Shown here: in pieces, positions 15,404-23,727 of the stretch
Layout of the letters: every line of letters starts with the position of its first letter
Numbering within the stretch: the stretch's first letter is position 1
NCBI GenBank assembly: GCA_946534585.1
Contig: CAMNCV010000161.1
Span: 1 to 34,737 of the forward strand
Origin: an uncultured Prevotellaceae bacterium
GTDB lineage: Bacteria; Bacteroidota; Bacteroidia; Bacteroidales; Bacteroidaceae
Direction: 5' to 3'
DNA: 34,737 nucleotides
Notes under the pieces: model-generated
What the model saw: only the letters and a program-made list of their open reading frames with translations
What the model was told of the DNA's origin: nothing
Databases searched by the model: none
Made by a program: the position numbers and the translations under genes

Positions 15404-15951
15404 TGATTATATCACAGCAACTCCGCAAGACAAACATAGCTGAATACCTGCTCTATATGTGGCAGGTGGAGGACATCATACGTGCCTATGGCCTTGACCT
15501 CTCACTTATCAAGCGTGAGTACATCTCACGCTTTGAACTGACAGACGAGCAACGCGAAGACATGATTGACTGGTACGGCAACCTGATACGCATGATGCGC
15601 GAGGAAGGCAAGACGCAGCAAGGCCACATACAGATATTGCAAATTGTAATCCAGCAGATGTCAGAACTGCACGAGATGCTGATGCAGTCCCCCAAGTTTC
15701 CTTTCTACAGTGTCGAATACTACAAGGTGCTTCCATTTATTGTTGAGTTGCGTTCGAAGGGCAGCAAGGACGTTGGCGAGATAGAGACATGTCTCAACGC
15801 GCTATACGGTGTGATGATGCTACGCCTACAACACAAAGAGGTCAGTGCAAGCACCGAAGCGGCAGTCAAGGAGATTACCACCTTCCTCGGCATGCTCTCT
15901 GACTACTACAAGAAAGACAAAGAAGAAGGTCTGAAGTTTGAAGACGACTAA
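15403..15951 (+). CDS. DUF4924-like protein, coupled to the LysE exporter
   Basis: A 182-aa soluble, helical, charged protein without signal peptide or membrane segments. It begins MIISQQLRKTNIAEYLLYMW and includes PFYSVEYYKVLPFIVELR. It resembles the Bacteroidetes family DUF4924, as far as I recall it; no function is known to me. The ATG overlaps the exporter stop by one base, so the two products are likely made together. The 3' end converges with the gamma-carbonic anhydrase gene, 20 bp away. Confidence 0.7.
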   Translation: MIISQQLRKTNIAEYLLYMWQVEDIIRAYGLDLSLIKREYISRFELTDEQREDMIDWYGNLIRMMREEGKTQQGHIQILQIVIQQMSELHEMLMQSPKFPFYSVEYYKVLPFIVELRSKGSKDVGEIETCLNALYGVMMLRLQHKEVSASTEAAVKEITTFLGMLSDYYKKDKEEGLKFEDD

Positions 15952-15971
15952 GCCTTATTTGATTAGCACAC

Positions 15972-16484
15972 TCACTCCTTCTCTTTCAGATAATCTGCCG
16001 CATACTGTGCATAGTGTGCAGCGTAAGCCTCCGCCTTTCCTACGGGGGCTTTTTTTATGAACTTCGCAGGCACACCGCCCCATATCTCATGGGCACCTAC
16101 CTTCGTACCTCCTAATACCAATGCTCCGGCAGCAATTATTGCTCCCTCACCTACATCGGCACCATCAAGCACCGTCGCTCCCATGCCTACAAGACACCCC
16201 TTGCGCAGTGTGCAGGCATGTACAGTAGCATTATGTCCTATAGTCACATCGTCTTCCATTATTGTCGGACCAGTGGTATTGGTCACGTGCACGCAAGCGC
16301 AATCCTGCACGTTGCAGCGGTTGCCCATCGTTATCGGAGCCACATCGCCCCTGACTACGGCACTGAACCATACCGAGCACTCCTTACCCATTCTAACATC
16401 GCCTATAATAGCTGCTGTCTCACTGAAATAGCATCCCTCTCCCCATACGGGTGTCTTGCCGTATATTGATTTTATGATACCCAT
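15972..16484 (-). CDS. Gamma-carbonic-anhydrase-like hexapeptide-repeat protein
   Basis: A 170-aa left-handed beta-helix protein of the YrdA/PaaY/gamma-carbonic anhydrase type. Hexapeptide repeats run from about residue 22 to 135 (for example GDVRMG, IIAAGALVLGGTKVG). The three metal-binding histidines are in place: His66 (VHV), His84 (IGHN) and His89 (VHA). The family forms trimers with zinc or iron between subunits. Some members hydrate CO2 and others have unknown or acyltransferase-related roles, so activity is not certain. It is the last gene of a minus-strand cluster after aroB (128-bp gap). Its 3' end carries, on the opposite strand, what looks like the terminator of the convergent operon. 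Confidence 0.9.
   Translation of the reverse strand: MGIIKSIYGKTPVWGEGCYFSETAAIIGDVRMGKECSVWFSAVVRGDVAPITMGNRCNVQDCACVHVTNTTGPTIMEDDVTIGHNATVHACTLRKGCLVGMGATVLDGADVGEGAIIAAGALVLGGTKVGAHEIWGGVPAKFIKKAPVGKAEAYAAHYAQYAADYLKEKE
16026..16056 (+). terminator. Terminator of the LysE-DUF4924 operon, inside the convergent gene
   Basis: AGCCTCCG (16026-16033) pairs with CGGGGGCT (16043-16050) with one wobble, followed by a run of T to 16056. It is oriented with the plus-strand operon and lies within the coding sequence of the gamma-carbonic anhydrase gene, about 75 bp beyond the DUF4924 stop. Confidence 0.65.
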
Positions 16485-16612
16485 GCTTTTCTAAAATTAT
16501 GTATTAGTGGATTCTATACTTACCACTGTTTAAACTATAAAACCTACCTATAGAGAATCTTCGCGTCGAATTATGAATTAAGGCGGGCTCTATTGCCACC
16601 ATAAGAATTGTA

Positions 16613-17701
16613 CTACGCTCCTTCGCGGAAGAAATCAAGTGCCTGTTCTATCTCCTCCCTTGTCGCAGTCTGATTTATTATTATATCACCTATACCACCG
16701 AGCAGGGTGAAATTGATAACCCCTGCCACGTTTTTCTTATCGTGCGTCATCAACCGCAGCAACTCAGGATAATCGTCACACGTTATCGGCAACACGCCAT
16801 ACACTTCGCGTATGTAGCTTACAGCCTGACGCATCACATCCGTGGGGAAGCCACACTTCGTGACAGCGAGATATAGTTCGGGGATTATACCATAAGCAAC
16901 AGCATAGCCATGCAGCACTGGTTGCTTGCGATTCATTGCCCACGATTCAAAAGCATGACCCATGGTATGACCCAGATTAAGAGCCTTTCGTATGCCGTGT
17001 TCGTGTGGGTCTTCTTCCACTATAGCCTCCTTTACAGCCACAGACTCTGCCACCATACGCTGCAGTTGTCTGAGAGCCTGCTGCTGTTCGCTGGTATCAG
17101 CAGATGTAGGTGCCGTAATGTCAAACGTCACGAGTTCCTCCCACATAGCCTTGGTCTGTCGGTTGATAAGCCCGTGCTTCAGCATCTCGGCATAACCCGA
17201 TCGCATATTTCTGTCATCAAGCGTACGCAGAAACTCCGTAGAGAGTATGACATAGCGTGAATCATTAAACACACCAATCTCATTTTTCAGTCCGCCGAAG
17301 TTGAAACCTGTCTTTCCTCCTACCGAAGCATCCACCATAGAGAGCAGCGTAGTGGGTATATTGATGAAATTGATGCCACGCTTGAAAGTGCTTGCAGCAA
17401 AGCCACCGAGGTCTGTGACCATGCCGCCACCGAGATTTATAAGCAGTGAGTGGCGTGTGGCACCGCCCTGTTGCAGTTCGTGCCACACATGAGTTACAGA
17501 GTCAAGAGTCTTCTCCATGTCGCCGGCACCAATGGTTATCACTTTTGCCTCACGCAGAAAGTCGAAGCCACTAACCACAGGCCAGCACAGGCTTTGCGTG
17601 ATCTCGTCTGTAAGAACGAAGGTGCGGTCGTGCTCGCAGTCTGCTATTGCTGCCGCGAGGTCAGCCTCAAGGTTATCTGATATTATTATGCGTTGTGTCA
17701 T
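16613..17701 (-). CDS. aroB: 3-dehydroquinate synthase
   Basis: Second step of the shikimate pathway: closes DAHP to 3-dehydroquinate using NAD+ and a divalent metal. It is 362 aa, the normal length. Signatures: LINLGGGMVTDLGGFAASTF (NAD binding), IPTTLLSMVDASVGGKTGFN, GYAEMLKHGL, and the metal-binding NLGHTMGHAFE region. The start at 17701 gives MTQRIIISDN. It lies 42 bp after gtrA-like on the minus strand and may belong to the GT4-GtrA unit. Functional linkage to those genes is not obvious. Confidence 0.97.
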   Translation of the reverse strand: MTQRIIISDNLEADLAAAIADCEHDRTFVLTDEITQSLCWPVVSGFDFLREAKVITIGAGDMEKTLDSVTHVWHELQQGGATRHSLLINLGGGMVTDLGGFAASTFKRGINFINIPTTLLSMVDASVGGKTGFNFGGLKNEIGVFNDSRYVILSTEFLRTLDDRNMRSGYAEMLKHGLINRQTKAMWEELVTFDITAPTSADTSEQQQALRQLQRMVAESVAVKEAIVEEDPHEHGIRKALNLGHTMGHAFESWAMNRKQPVLHGYAVAYGIIPELYLAVTKCGFPTDVMRQAVSYIREVYGVLPITCDDYPELLRLMTHDKKNVAGVINFTLLGGIGDIIINQTATREEIEQALDFFREGA

Positions 17702-17743
17702 GTTGTTGTTATTTAGTTTTCATGCAGAGTTATGTATGTTTTC

Positions 17744-18142
17744 CTATTTCTTTTTGAATACCAGCCGCAGTATAGAGAACTGCACCAGCATGGCAATGCC
17801 CATCACAATCACTGGTGCTAAAAGACGCTGCACGCCCAGTTGCATACAGCACCAGAAGAGTACCACGTGCAGCATGAAATTCACTGTATGGGAACCAGAG
17901 AAGCCCAAGAAGTGCTGCCATGTAGGCTGCTTACGGAATGTGAACCGACACGTGGTATAGTAATTTATGAGGAAACTGACTACAAAGCCTATGGCATAAG
18001 CCACGTTGACCTCTATCCATAGCTGGCAGACGCAGTACACGGCATAGTGTATTGCAGCAGCAAAGCATCCGTTAAGCAGGAAACGCAGGAATTGCGCCCT
18101 ACCCTTATCCTCATATAATATATCTTTTATGTTTTCCTTCAT
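17744..18142 (-). CDS. GtrA-family membrane protein
   Basis: A 132-aa protein with four hydrophobic segments, typical of the GtrA/DPMS family (RFLLNGCFAAAIHYAVY at the first helix, FVVSFLINYYTTCRFTFR at the second). These proteins are thought to help move polyprenyl-linked sugars across the inner membrane or to partner membrane glycosyltransferases. The gene starts 2 bp after the stop of the GT4 glycosyltransferase, so the two are almost surely co-transcribed and may act on the same cell-surface glycan. Confidence 0.92.
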   Translation of the reverse strand: MKENIKDILYEDKGRAQFLRFLLNGCFAAAIHYAVYCVCQLWIEVNVAYAIGFVVSFLINYYTTCRFTFRKQPTWQHFLGFSGSHTVNFMLHVVLFWCCMQLGVQRLLAPVIVMGIAMLVQFSILRLVFKKK

Positions 18143-18144
18143 AC

Positions 18145-19206
18145 TTATACAGCCCCAAGCCGTTCATATAACTCATACATCTGCCTACTGAGCGTTTCTG
18201 GCGCAAAGTGCTCACGACAGTAGCGTTGTGACAGTTCTGCACGCCGCTGACGCTCCTGCTTGTCACTCAGCAGCAGACGCAGAGCCTCAGCCAATTCGTC
18301 AACCGATGCAGGATTACACTGCAGAGCATCATCTCCAGCGGCTTCCGGCAACGACGACACATTGCTCGTTATTACCGCACAGCCCTGTAGCGATGCCTCT
18401 ACCACAGGCAATCCGAAGCCCTCATAGAATGAGGGGTACATCAAACATTCGGCACAAGTATAGAGTGCCTGCAACACCCTACCGTCGTGTATATTACTCT
18501 CAATATGCACGCCAGTTATATTGCGTTCACTTATATAAGCCTCAACCTCACGTCGATACTCTCGTCCGTTACCCACTACCACGAATTCAGGCTTATCCGC
18601 GCCGCTGACACGTTCGTAGGCCTTCACCATTCCCATGAGGTTCTTACGCTTATTGATTGATCCCACGGTCAATATATATGGTCGGTCTTTCAGATAAGGC
18701 AACGTATTACTCACGAGCAGCAAGGCCTCTTGTCGTGGCATCGGAGTGTAGTAAATCTGCTGCACTGGCTGGTAGATGACGCTTATGCGTTCCTCTGGCA
18801 CTTCGTAGAAGCGCATCACGTCGCGCTTGGTTGACTCGCTGATGCATACCACATGAGTGGCATGGCGCGCACTCCAACCGTATTTCCAGTCATAGATAAG
18901 TCGATCCCAGGGCTTATACATCGCAGGGAACGTGCGCCAGGCTACGTCGTGCATCGTGACGACAGACGGTATGCCGGCCTTGACAATGTCGCGCGGCAAC
19001 TCATTAGACAACCCATGAAACAATACGCAGTTCTCACTCGCTGCCTTACGTCCCAGGCGGAAGGTACGCTCCCACGTACCACAATCATACAGCGCGGTCT
19101 CAACGTCTGGATACAGAGCGGTCATATCCCTCACCAGCGTACGGCTGTAATTACCCAGTCCTGTACGGTTGTGGTAATATCGTTTAGCATCGTAACCTAT
19201 CTTCAT
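18145..19206 (-). CDS. GT4-family glycosyltransferase
   Basis: A 353-aa GT-B fold glycosyltransferase related to GT family 4. Features: N-terminal acceptor half starting MKIGYDAKRYYHNRTGLGNY, VVTMHDVAW, and the linker ILTVGSINKRKN. The donor site is SFYEGFGLPVVEA with the EX7E motif, followed by NVSSLPEAAGD. It transfers a nucleotide-activated sugar, probably onto a surface polysaccharide or lipid carrier; the sugar cannot be told. The start at 19206 is preferred over an ATG 20 codons upstream, because a -7 box (19212-19219) lies directly before it and the shorter start is the family's normal one. It heads the cluster with gtrA-like, aroB and gamma-CA. Confidence 0.92.
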   Translation of the reverse strand: MKIGYDAKRYYHNRTGLGNYSRTLVRDMTALYPDVETALYDCGTWERTFRLGRKAASENCVLFHGLSNELPRDIVKAGIPSVVTMHDVAWRTFPAMYKPWDRLIYDWKYGWSARHATHVVCISESTKRDVMRFYEVPEERISVIYQPVQQIYYTPMPRQEALLLVSNTLPYLKDRPYILTVGSINKRKNLMGMVKAYERVSGADKPEFVVVGNGREYRREVEAYISERNITGVHIESNIHDGRVLQALYTCAECLMYPSFYEGFGLPVVEASLQGCAVITSNVSSLPEAAGDDALQCNPASVDELAEALRLLLSDKQERQRRAELSQRYCREHFAPETLSRQMYELYERLGAV

Positions 19207-19211
19207 AAATG

Positions 19212-19219
19212 CAAATTTA
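19212..19219 (-). promoter_or_regulatory. -7 box directly before the GT4 gene
   Basis: TAAATTTG on the minus strand, five bases before the ATG at 19206, again predicting an mRNA without leader. The -33 element is weak (CTTG at slightly short spacing). Confidence 0.55.
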
Positions 19220-19333
19220 CATAAAATTTTCGAATTACAAGTCAGCCAGAATAAAAATATAACCAAATTACGGAAATTAAATGCCCAAGTTGTTTTTTTT
19301 AATCATTTATGCGGTTATTTCGCAAAAAAAACG

Positions 19334-19341
19334 TAACTTTG
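19334..19341 (+). promoter_or_regulatory. -7 box of serS
   Basis: TAACTTTG about 95 bp before the serS ATG; no good TTTG at the -33 position. An ATG three bases after the box opens a 34-codon basic frame (19345-19449) that overlaps the serS start. Confidence 0.6.
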
Positions 19342-19435
19342 CAGATGAACAAAGTAAAAAAGAACTGTCAGGAATACCAGACGCGCCCCCGACACACTTA
19401 CAGACGAGACAAAATAAGAAAAAGAAAGATAAAAG

Positions 19436-20752
19436 ATGCTTACACTTAAACTCATTACAGAAGAGAAAGAAAGAGTAATAAAGGGACTGGAGAAGAAACA
19501 TTTCAATGGCGCTGCCGAGGCCATTGACAACGTGCTGGCCATTGACAAGAAGCGCCGCGAGGCTCAGCAGGAGCTTGATGCCTGCCTTGCAGAGCAGAAG
19601 AAGGCTGCAGCAGAGATAGGCAAACTGATGAAGTCTGGCGACAAGGCTGCCGCAGAACAGGCAAAGCAGGCTGTGGCTCAGCTGAAAGACAAGTCAAAAG
19701 AACTTGAGGAGCAGAAGGCTTCTGCCGAACAGGAGCTCGTAAACCTGCTCTGTCAGATACCTAACATACCATACGATGAGGTGCCGGAGGGTTCTGCTGC
19801 CGAGGACAACGTAGTGGTACGCAGCAACCAGAAGGAGTGTGACGGTACTGACACCGTAGGCACCTGGACTGCAAACCCTGCCAATGATGCCGCTAAGCTG
19901 CCTCACTGGGAGTTGGCTAAGAAATACAATCTCATAGACTTTGACCTCGGTGTGAAAATCACAGGTGCCGGTTTCCCCGTATATATCGGACTGGGAGCGC
20001 GCCTGCAGCGTGCGCTCATCAATTTCTTCCTCGATGAAGCCCGCAAGTCAGGATATACCGAGATAATGCCGCCGACAGTGGTAAACCAGGCTTCCGGCTA
20101 TGGCACTGGTCAGTTGCCCGATAAGGAGGGACAGATGTATCACTGCGAGGTTGACGACCTTTACCTCATTCCTACGGCCGAGGTGCCAGTGACCAACATC
20201 TACCGTGATGTTATTCTCGACGAGAAAGACCTGCCAATCAAGAACTGTGCCTACACGCAGTGCTTCCGCCGCGAGGCTGGCTCTTACGGTAAGGACGTGC
20301 GCGGTCTGAATCGTCTGCATGAGTTCTCTAAGATTGAGATTGTGCGCATCGACAAGCCTGAGCACTCTAAGGAGTCGCACAAGGAGATGCTCGCACACGT
20401 TGAGGGACTGCTCAAGAAGCTCGAACTGCCATACCGCATACTGCTTCTGTGCGGTGGTGACCAGTCGTTCACGTCGTCTATCTGCTACGACTTCGAGGTT
20501 TACTCCGAAGCGCAGGGACGCTGGCTTGAGGTTTCGTCAGTAAGCAACTTCGATACCTATCAGGCCAACCGTCTGAAGTGTCGCTATCGCAACAGCGAAA
20601 CAAAAAAGACCGAACTCTGCCACACGCTGAATGGCTCTGCACTCGCACTGCCACGTATCGTTGCTGCAATCCTTGAGAACAACCAGACGGAGGAGGGTAT
20701 CAAGGTGCCGGCAGTGCTCGTGCCATACATGGGCTGCGACATCATAAAGTAA
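19436..20752 (+). CDS. serS: Seryl-tRNA synthetase
   Basis: Charges tRNA-Ser (and tRNA-Sec where present) with serine; class II synthetase, cytoplasmic dimer. It is 438 aa, full length. Residues about 25-105 form the long antiparallel coiled coil that grips the tRNA variable arm (KKRREAQQELDACLAEQKKA). The catalytic core follows with GTGQLPDKEGQMYH, the TAEVPVTN serine-site loop, motif 2 (CFRREAGSYGKDVRGLNRLH) and motif 3 (NGSALALPRIVAAILENNQ). The start at 19436 gives the standard MLTLKLI. It is monocistronic with a hairpin terminator; the phased repeat array lies beyond. Confidence 0.99.
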   Translation: MLTLKLITEEKERVIKGLEKKHFNGAAEAIDNVLAIDKKRREAQQELDACLAEQKKAAAEIGKLMKSGDKAAAEQAKQAVAQLKDKSKELEEQKASAEQELVNLLCQIPNIPYDEVPEGSAAEDNVVVRSNQKECDGTDTVGTWTANPANDAAKLPHWELAKKYNLIDFDLGVKITGAGFPVYIGLGARLQRALINFFLDEARKSGYTEIMPPTVVNQASGYGTGQLPDKEGQMYHCEVDDLYLIPTAEVPVTNIYRDVILDEKDLPIKNCAYTQCFRREAGSYGKDVRGLNRLHEFSKIEIVRIDKPEHSKESHKEMLAHVEGLLKKLELPYRILLLCGGDQSFTSSICYDFEVYSEAQGRWLEVSSVSNFDTYQANRLKCRYRNSETKKTELCHTLNGSALALPRIVAAILENNQTEEGIKVPAVLVPYMGCDIIK

Positions 20753-20780
20753 ATAGACATACACAAGATGCAAAACACAC

Positions 20781-20831
20781 CAGCGAGCGATGCAGTCAAC
20801 AACTACATCACTCGCTGATTTGTTTTCTTCC
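20781..20831 (+). terminator. Terminator of serS
   Basis: A 12-bp stem with one mismatch (20781-20792 with 20806-20817) followed by a T-rich stretch (ATTTGTTTTCTT). Confidence 0.75.
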
Positions 20832-20880
20832 TGCCGAGTATCTTCACCTCTGCCTACCACACTCGTTTTCACGTGCTATC

Positions 20881-21001
20881 GTAATAGCTATGCAATTACC
20901 TCGTAAAAGCTATGCGATTGCAGTGTAATCACATAGCAATTACAGTGTAATCAGATAGCAATTACAAGGTAATCAGATAGCGATTGCAAGGCAATGGGAG
21001 C
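20881..21001. repeat. Tandem array of about eleven 11-bp units (22-bp period), locus 2
   Basis: Eleven consecutive 11-bp units from 20881, each starting with G and carrying GTAATC, GCAATTAC or GCGATTGC words. They pair into 22-bp units in which GTAATCAGATA and GCAATTACAAG alternate. It belongs to the same family as the array at 7152-7239 but mainly in the opposite orientation. Confidence 0.85.
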
Positions 21002-21062
21002 GTTATTTCTGCTTTACGGCAAAAATTACGACAAAAAAGGCTTTTTTCTCGTATTTTATTTG

Positions 21063-21070
21063 TAACTTTG
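21063..21070 (+). promoter_or_regulatory. -7 box upstream of the GH115 gene
   Basis: TAACTTTG, about 93 bp before the ATG. No convincing -33 TTTG is seen. Confidence 0.5.
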
Positions 21071-21162
21071 TCTATGTTTTGATGATTTCACACAATGGGA
21101 TATCACGATAAACCCGATAATAATGACAAAACTATTTTTTAGAACCAACCTGACCCGATAAT

Positions 21163-23622
21163 ATGAAGAACTATAATATTTTGCTACGCATAGTGGTGGC
21201 ATTGGGCATGACGACCGCATGGCTCACGGCTGATGCCTTGACATGGTTTGACGGCTCACGAGCCGTCAGTCTGACCATCGTGGGCAGTCATTCGCCCGTA
21301 GTAGAGTCAGCCGCAAAGATGTTTTCAAGCGATATGCAGGCGGTGACGGGTATGCCTGCCGCCGTGGTGAAGAGCAAGCGACAAGGCAAGGCTAACGGCA
21401 TAGAAATCTTTCAGCTCGACGAGGCTGATGCAAAGACTATCACCCTGTTGCAACGCATGGGGGTGCTTTCTACTCGACTGATGGACACGAAGGATGCCTT
21501 CTATCTCGGAGTGCGCAACGGGCGCATCATCATCGTTGGCAACAACGGGCGCGGTGCGGCCTACGGACTGCTCGAACTCTCGCGCTCGGCGGGCGTGTCG
21601 CCATGGATATGGTGGGGCGACGTGGTGCCGGAGCGTCGCGACCGGCTCGTGCTCGACGATGCCTTCCAGACCACGCAGGCACCGAGCGTGGAATATCGCG
21701 GTATCTTCATCAACGACGAGGACTTCTCTACGCTCATATGGGGCGACAATATGAACGCTTCCGGACCGTCGAAGAAATACCCCAAGGCTATCGGACCGCA
21801 GGCCAACAAACGCATTTTCCAACTGTTGCTGCGACTGCGTGCCAACTGTATGTGGCCGGCCATGCACGAGGTTTCCAAGGCTTTCTTTGCCATAAAGGGC
21901 AATAAGGAAATGGCGGACTCTTTCGGTATAGTCATCGGTTCGTCACACTGCGAACCGCTACTGCGCAACAACGTGGGCGAATGGGATAAGAAAAAGCGCG
22001 GCGACTACAATTTCATCACCAACCGCAAGGAGGTGGAGCATTACTGGGCGGAGCGCCTTGAACAGATGCGCGGCAGCGAGGGTTTGTTCACGATAGGTAT
22101 GCGTGGCATACATGATGGTTCGATGGAGGGCGTAAAGACCATGGAGGAGAAGTTCAACGGACTGCAGAGCGTAATAGATTGCCAGCGCAATCTCATCGCA
22201 AAGCACTATGACAAGCAGGTTGACAAGGTGCCGCAGGTGTTCATCCCTTATAAGGAGGTACTTGAGATTTACGAGCGCGGACTGCGTGTGCCTGACGATG
22301 TCACGCTGATGTGGTGCGACGACAACTATGGCTACATGACGCGACTGAGTGACCCCACGCAACAGCTTCGAAAGGGCGGCGGCGGCGTATATTACCACCT
22401 GTCATACTGGGGACGGCCGCATGACCATCTATGGCTGACGACAACACAGCCTGGACTGATATACAACGAGTTGCGCCAGGCCTACGACCACAACGCACGA
22501 CGCATCTGGATAGTCAACGTACACGACCCGAAGGTGGCGGCCTACGACCTTTCCCTCGTCATGGATATGGCTTGGAACATCAACAGCGTAGGCCCTACAT
22601 CGCTGCGAAAGCACCTGCTGCAGTGGCTCACGCAACAGTACGGCACTACTACCGCCACGAGCATAGCTCCCGCAATGGAACGCTTCTACCAACTCTGTTC
22701 CATAAGAAAACCAGAATTTATGGGCTGGACGCAGACCGAACTGGATAAGAAGAAATACCCCAGAGGACTGTCGTTGCCTCAAGGCACGGAGTTCTCCGAG
22801 ACAGAGTTTGGCGGCGAACTGGAGCGTTACCTCGAACAATGGGAGGCTCTGGAAAGAACCGTAGAACAGGCGCAGCCACAGAATAAGAACCTGCAAGCAT
22901 CATACTTTGCACATGTCATCTACCCCGTAAAGGCTGCATCAGCCATGGCTCACAAGCACCTGCTTGCACAGACGAGCGACACCCTTGCTGCCATCGAAGC
23001 ACAGGAGCGCATAAAGGCTCTGACACGACAGTATAACGAGATGCTCGGAGGCAAGTGGCGAGGACTGATGAACTGCAATCCGCGCGACCTTCCCGTCTTC
23101 AGGGATTTCACCATAGAAGACAGTGTAACGCTGCGCCGCACGAAAAGCCGTCCTATCAACGAGACGAGTCTCGACGGTTGCGTGGTGCGCAACGCCTCTA
23201 CCTTCGACCGTTTGATTGGCTATGCCCAGACAGTGGAGATGCTCGGCCACTCAATGAATGCCGTAGCACTACAGAAAGGGGCATCGCTGCAATTCGACTT
23301 CGATGCCTCACGCAACGGCAAGGCCGTGATACGCACGGCTTTGATACCCACGCAAGCCAACGATAAGGGCGACATACGCTATTCTGTAAGCATCGATGGC
23401 GGCGAGCCTGTGGTGTATTCTTTGAAAGAACCTTACCGCTCAGAGCGATGGAAGCAGAACGTACTGCGCCAGCAGGCTCTGCGCCAGACGGAGGTGATGA
23501 TGACCAAAGGACGACATACTCTCACCATTACCGCGCTTGACGACCACATCATCCTCGACCAATGGATGCTCGATTATAAGCCCGGACGTAAGTTCTACGT
23601 CTTCCCCGTAGCTGACAAATAA
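21163..23622 (+). CDS. GH115-family glycoside hydrolase (xylan alpha-glucuronidase type)
   Basis: An 819-aa exported enzyme resembling glycoside hydrolase family 115, whose known members remove (4-O-methyl)-glucuronic acid side chains from xylan. A signal peptide covers about residues 1-25 (MKNYNILLRIVVALGM, cleavage near ADA). An N-terminal alpha/beta domain (to about 160, with GRGAAYGLLELSRSAGVSPW) is followed by the catalytic barrel. The barrel includes SVEYRGIFINDEDF, RLRANCMWPAMHE and LMWCDDNYGYMTRL, with acidic residues in the active-site strands. A helical region and a C-terminal beta domain complete the protein. It stands alone: no SusC/SusD pair, sensor or other glycanase is in the window. 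Its family is clear; the substrate is inferred from the family. Confidence 0.9.
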   Translation: MKNYNILLRIVVALGMTTAWLTADALTWFDGSRAVSLTIVGSHSPVVESAAKMFSSDMQAVTGMPAAVVKSKRQGKANGIEIFQLDEADAKTITLLQRMGVLSTRLMDTKDAFYLGVRNGRIIIVGNNGRGAAYGLLELSRSAGVSPWIWWGDVVPERRDRLVLDDAFQTTQAPSVEYRGIFINDEDFSTLIWGDNMNASGPSKKYPKAIGPQANKRIFQLLLRLRANCMWPAMHEVSKAFFAIKGNKEMADSFGIVIGSSHCEPLLRNNVGEWDKKKRGDYNFITNRKEVEHYWAERLEQMRGSEGLFTIGMRGIHDGSMEGVKTMEEKFNGLQSVIDCQRNLIAKHYDKQVDKVPQVFIPYKEVLEIYERGLRVPDDVTLMWCDDNYGYMTRLSDPTQQLRKGGGGVYYHLSYWGRPHDHLWLTTTQPGLIYNELRQAYDHNARRIWIVNVHDPKVAAYDLSLVMDMAWNINSVGPTSLRKHLLQWLTQQYGTTTATSIAPAMERFYQLCSIRKPEFMGWTQTELDKKKYPRGLSLPQGTEFSETEFGGELERYLEQWEALERTVEQAQPQNKNLQASYFAHVIYPVKAASAMAHKHLLAQTSDTLAAIEAQERIKALTRQYNEMLGGKWRGLMNCNPRDLPVFRDFTIEDSVTLRRTKSRPINETSLDGCVVRNASTFDRLIGYAQTVEMLGHSMNAVALQKGASLQFDFDASRNGKAVIRTALIPTQANDKGDIRYSVSIDGGEPVVYSLKEPYRSERWKQNVLRQQALRQTEVMMTKGRHTLTITALDDHIILDQWMLDYKPGRKFYVFPVADK

Positions 23623-23647
23623 TGCTATTGACAATCGGATAGCATAA

Positions 23648-23692
23648 AAAAATCAGTGGTTAAGGAGTCTTATTCCTTAACCACTGATTTTT
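23648..23692. terminator. Bidirectional terminator between the GH115 gene and thrC
   Basis: A perfect 19-bp stem (23648-23666 with 23674-23692), 7-nt loop, with A-run before and T-run after. It serves the two convergent genes. Confidence 0.93.
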
Positions 23693-23727
23693 ATAATTGA
23701 TAGAATCCAATTTTTCTATTTCTTCGC

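Larger units (their letters stand above)
20753..21162. other. Intergenic region between serS and the GH115 gene
   Basis: 410 bp without a gene. It contains the serS terminator (20781-20831), the second copy of the 11/22-bp repeat array (20881-21001) and a -7 box (21063-21070). Confidence 0.8.

Noticed and set aside
20881..21001. CRISPR-like array of short repeats
   Set aside because: Units are 11/22 bp, contiguous and without unique spacers.
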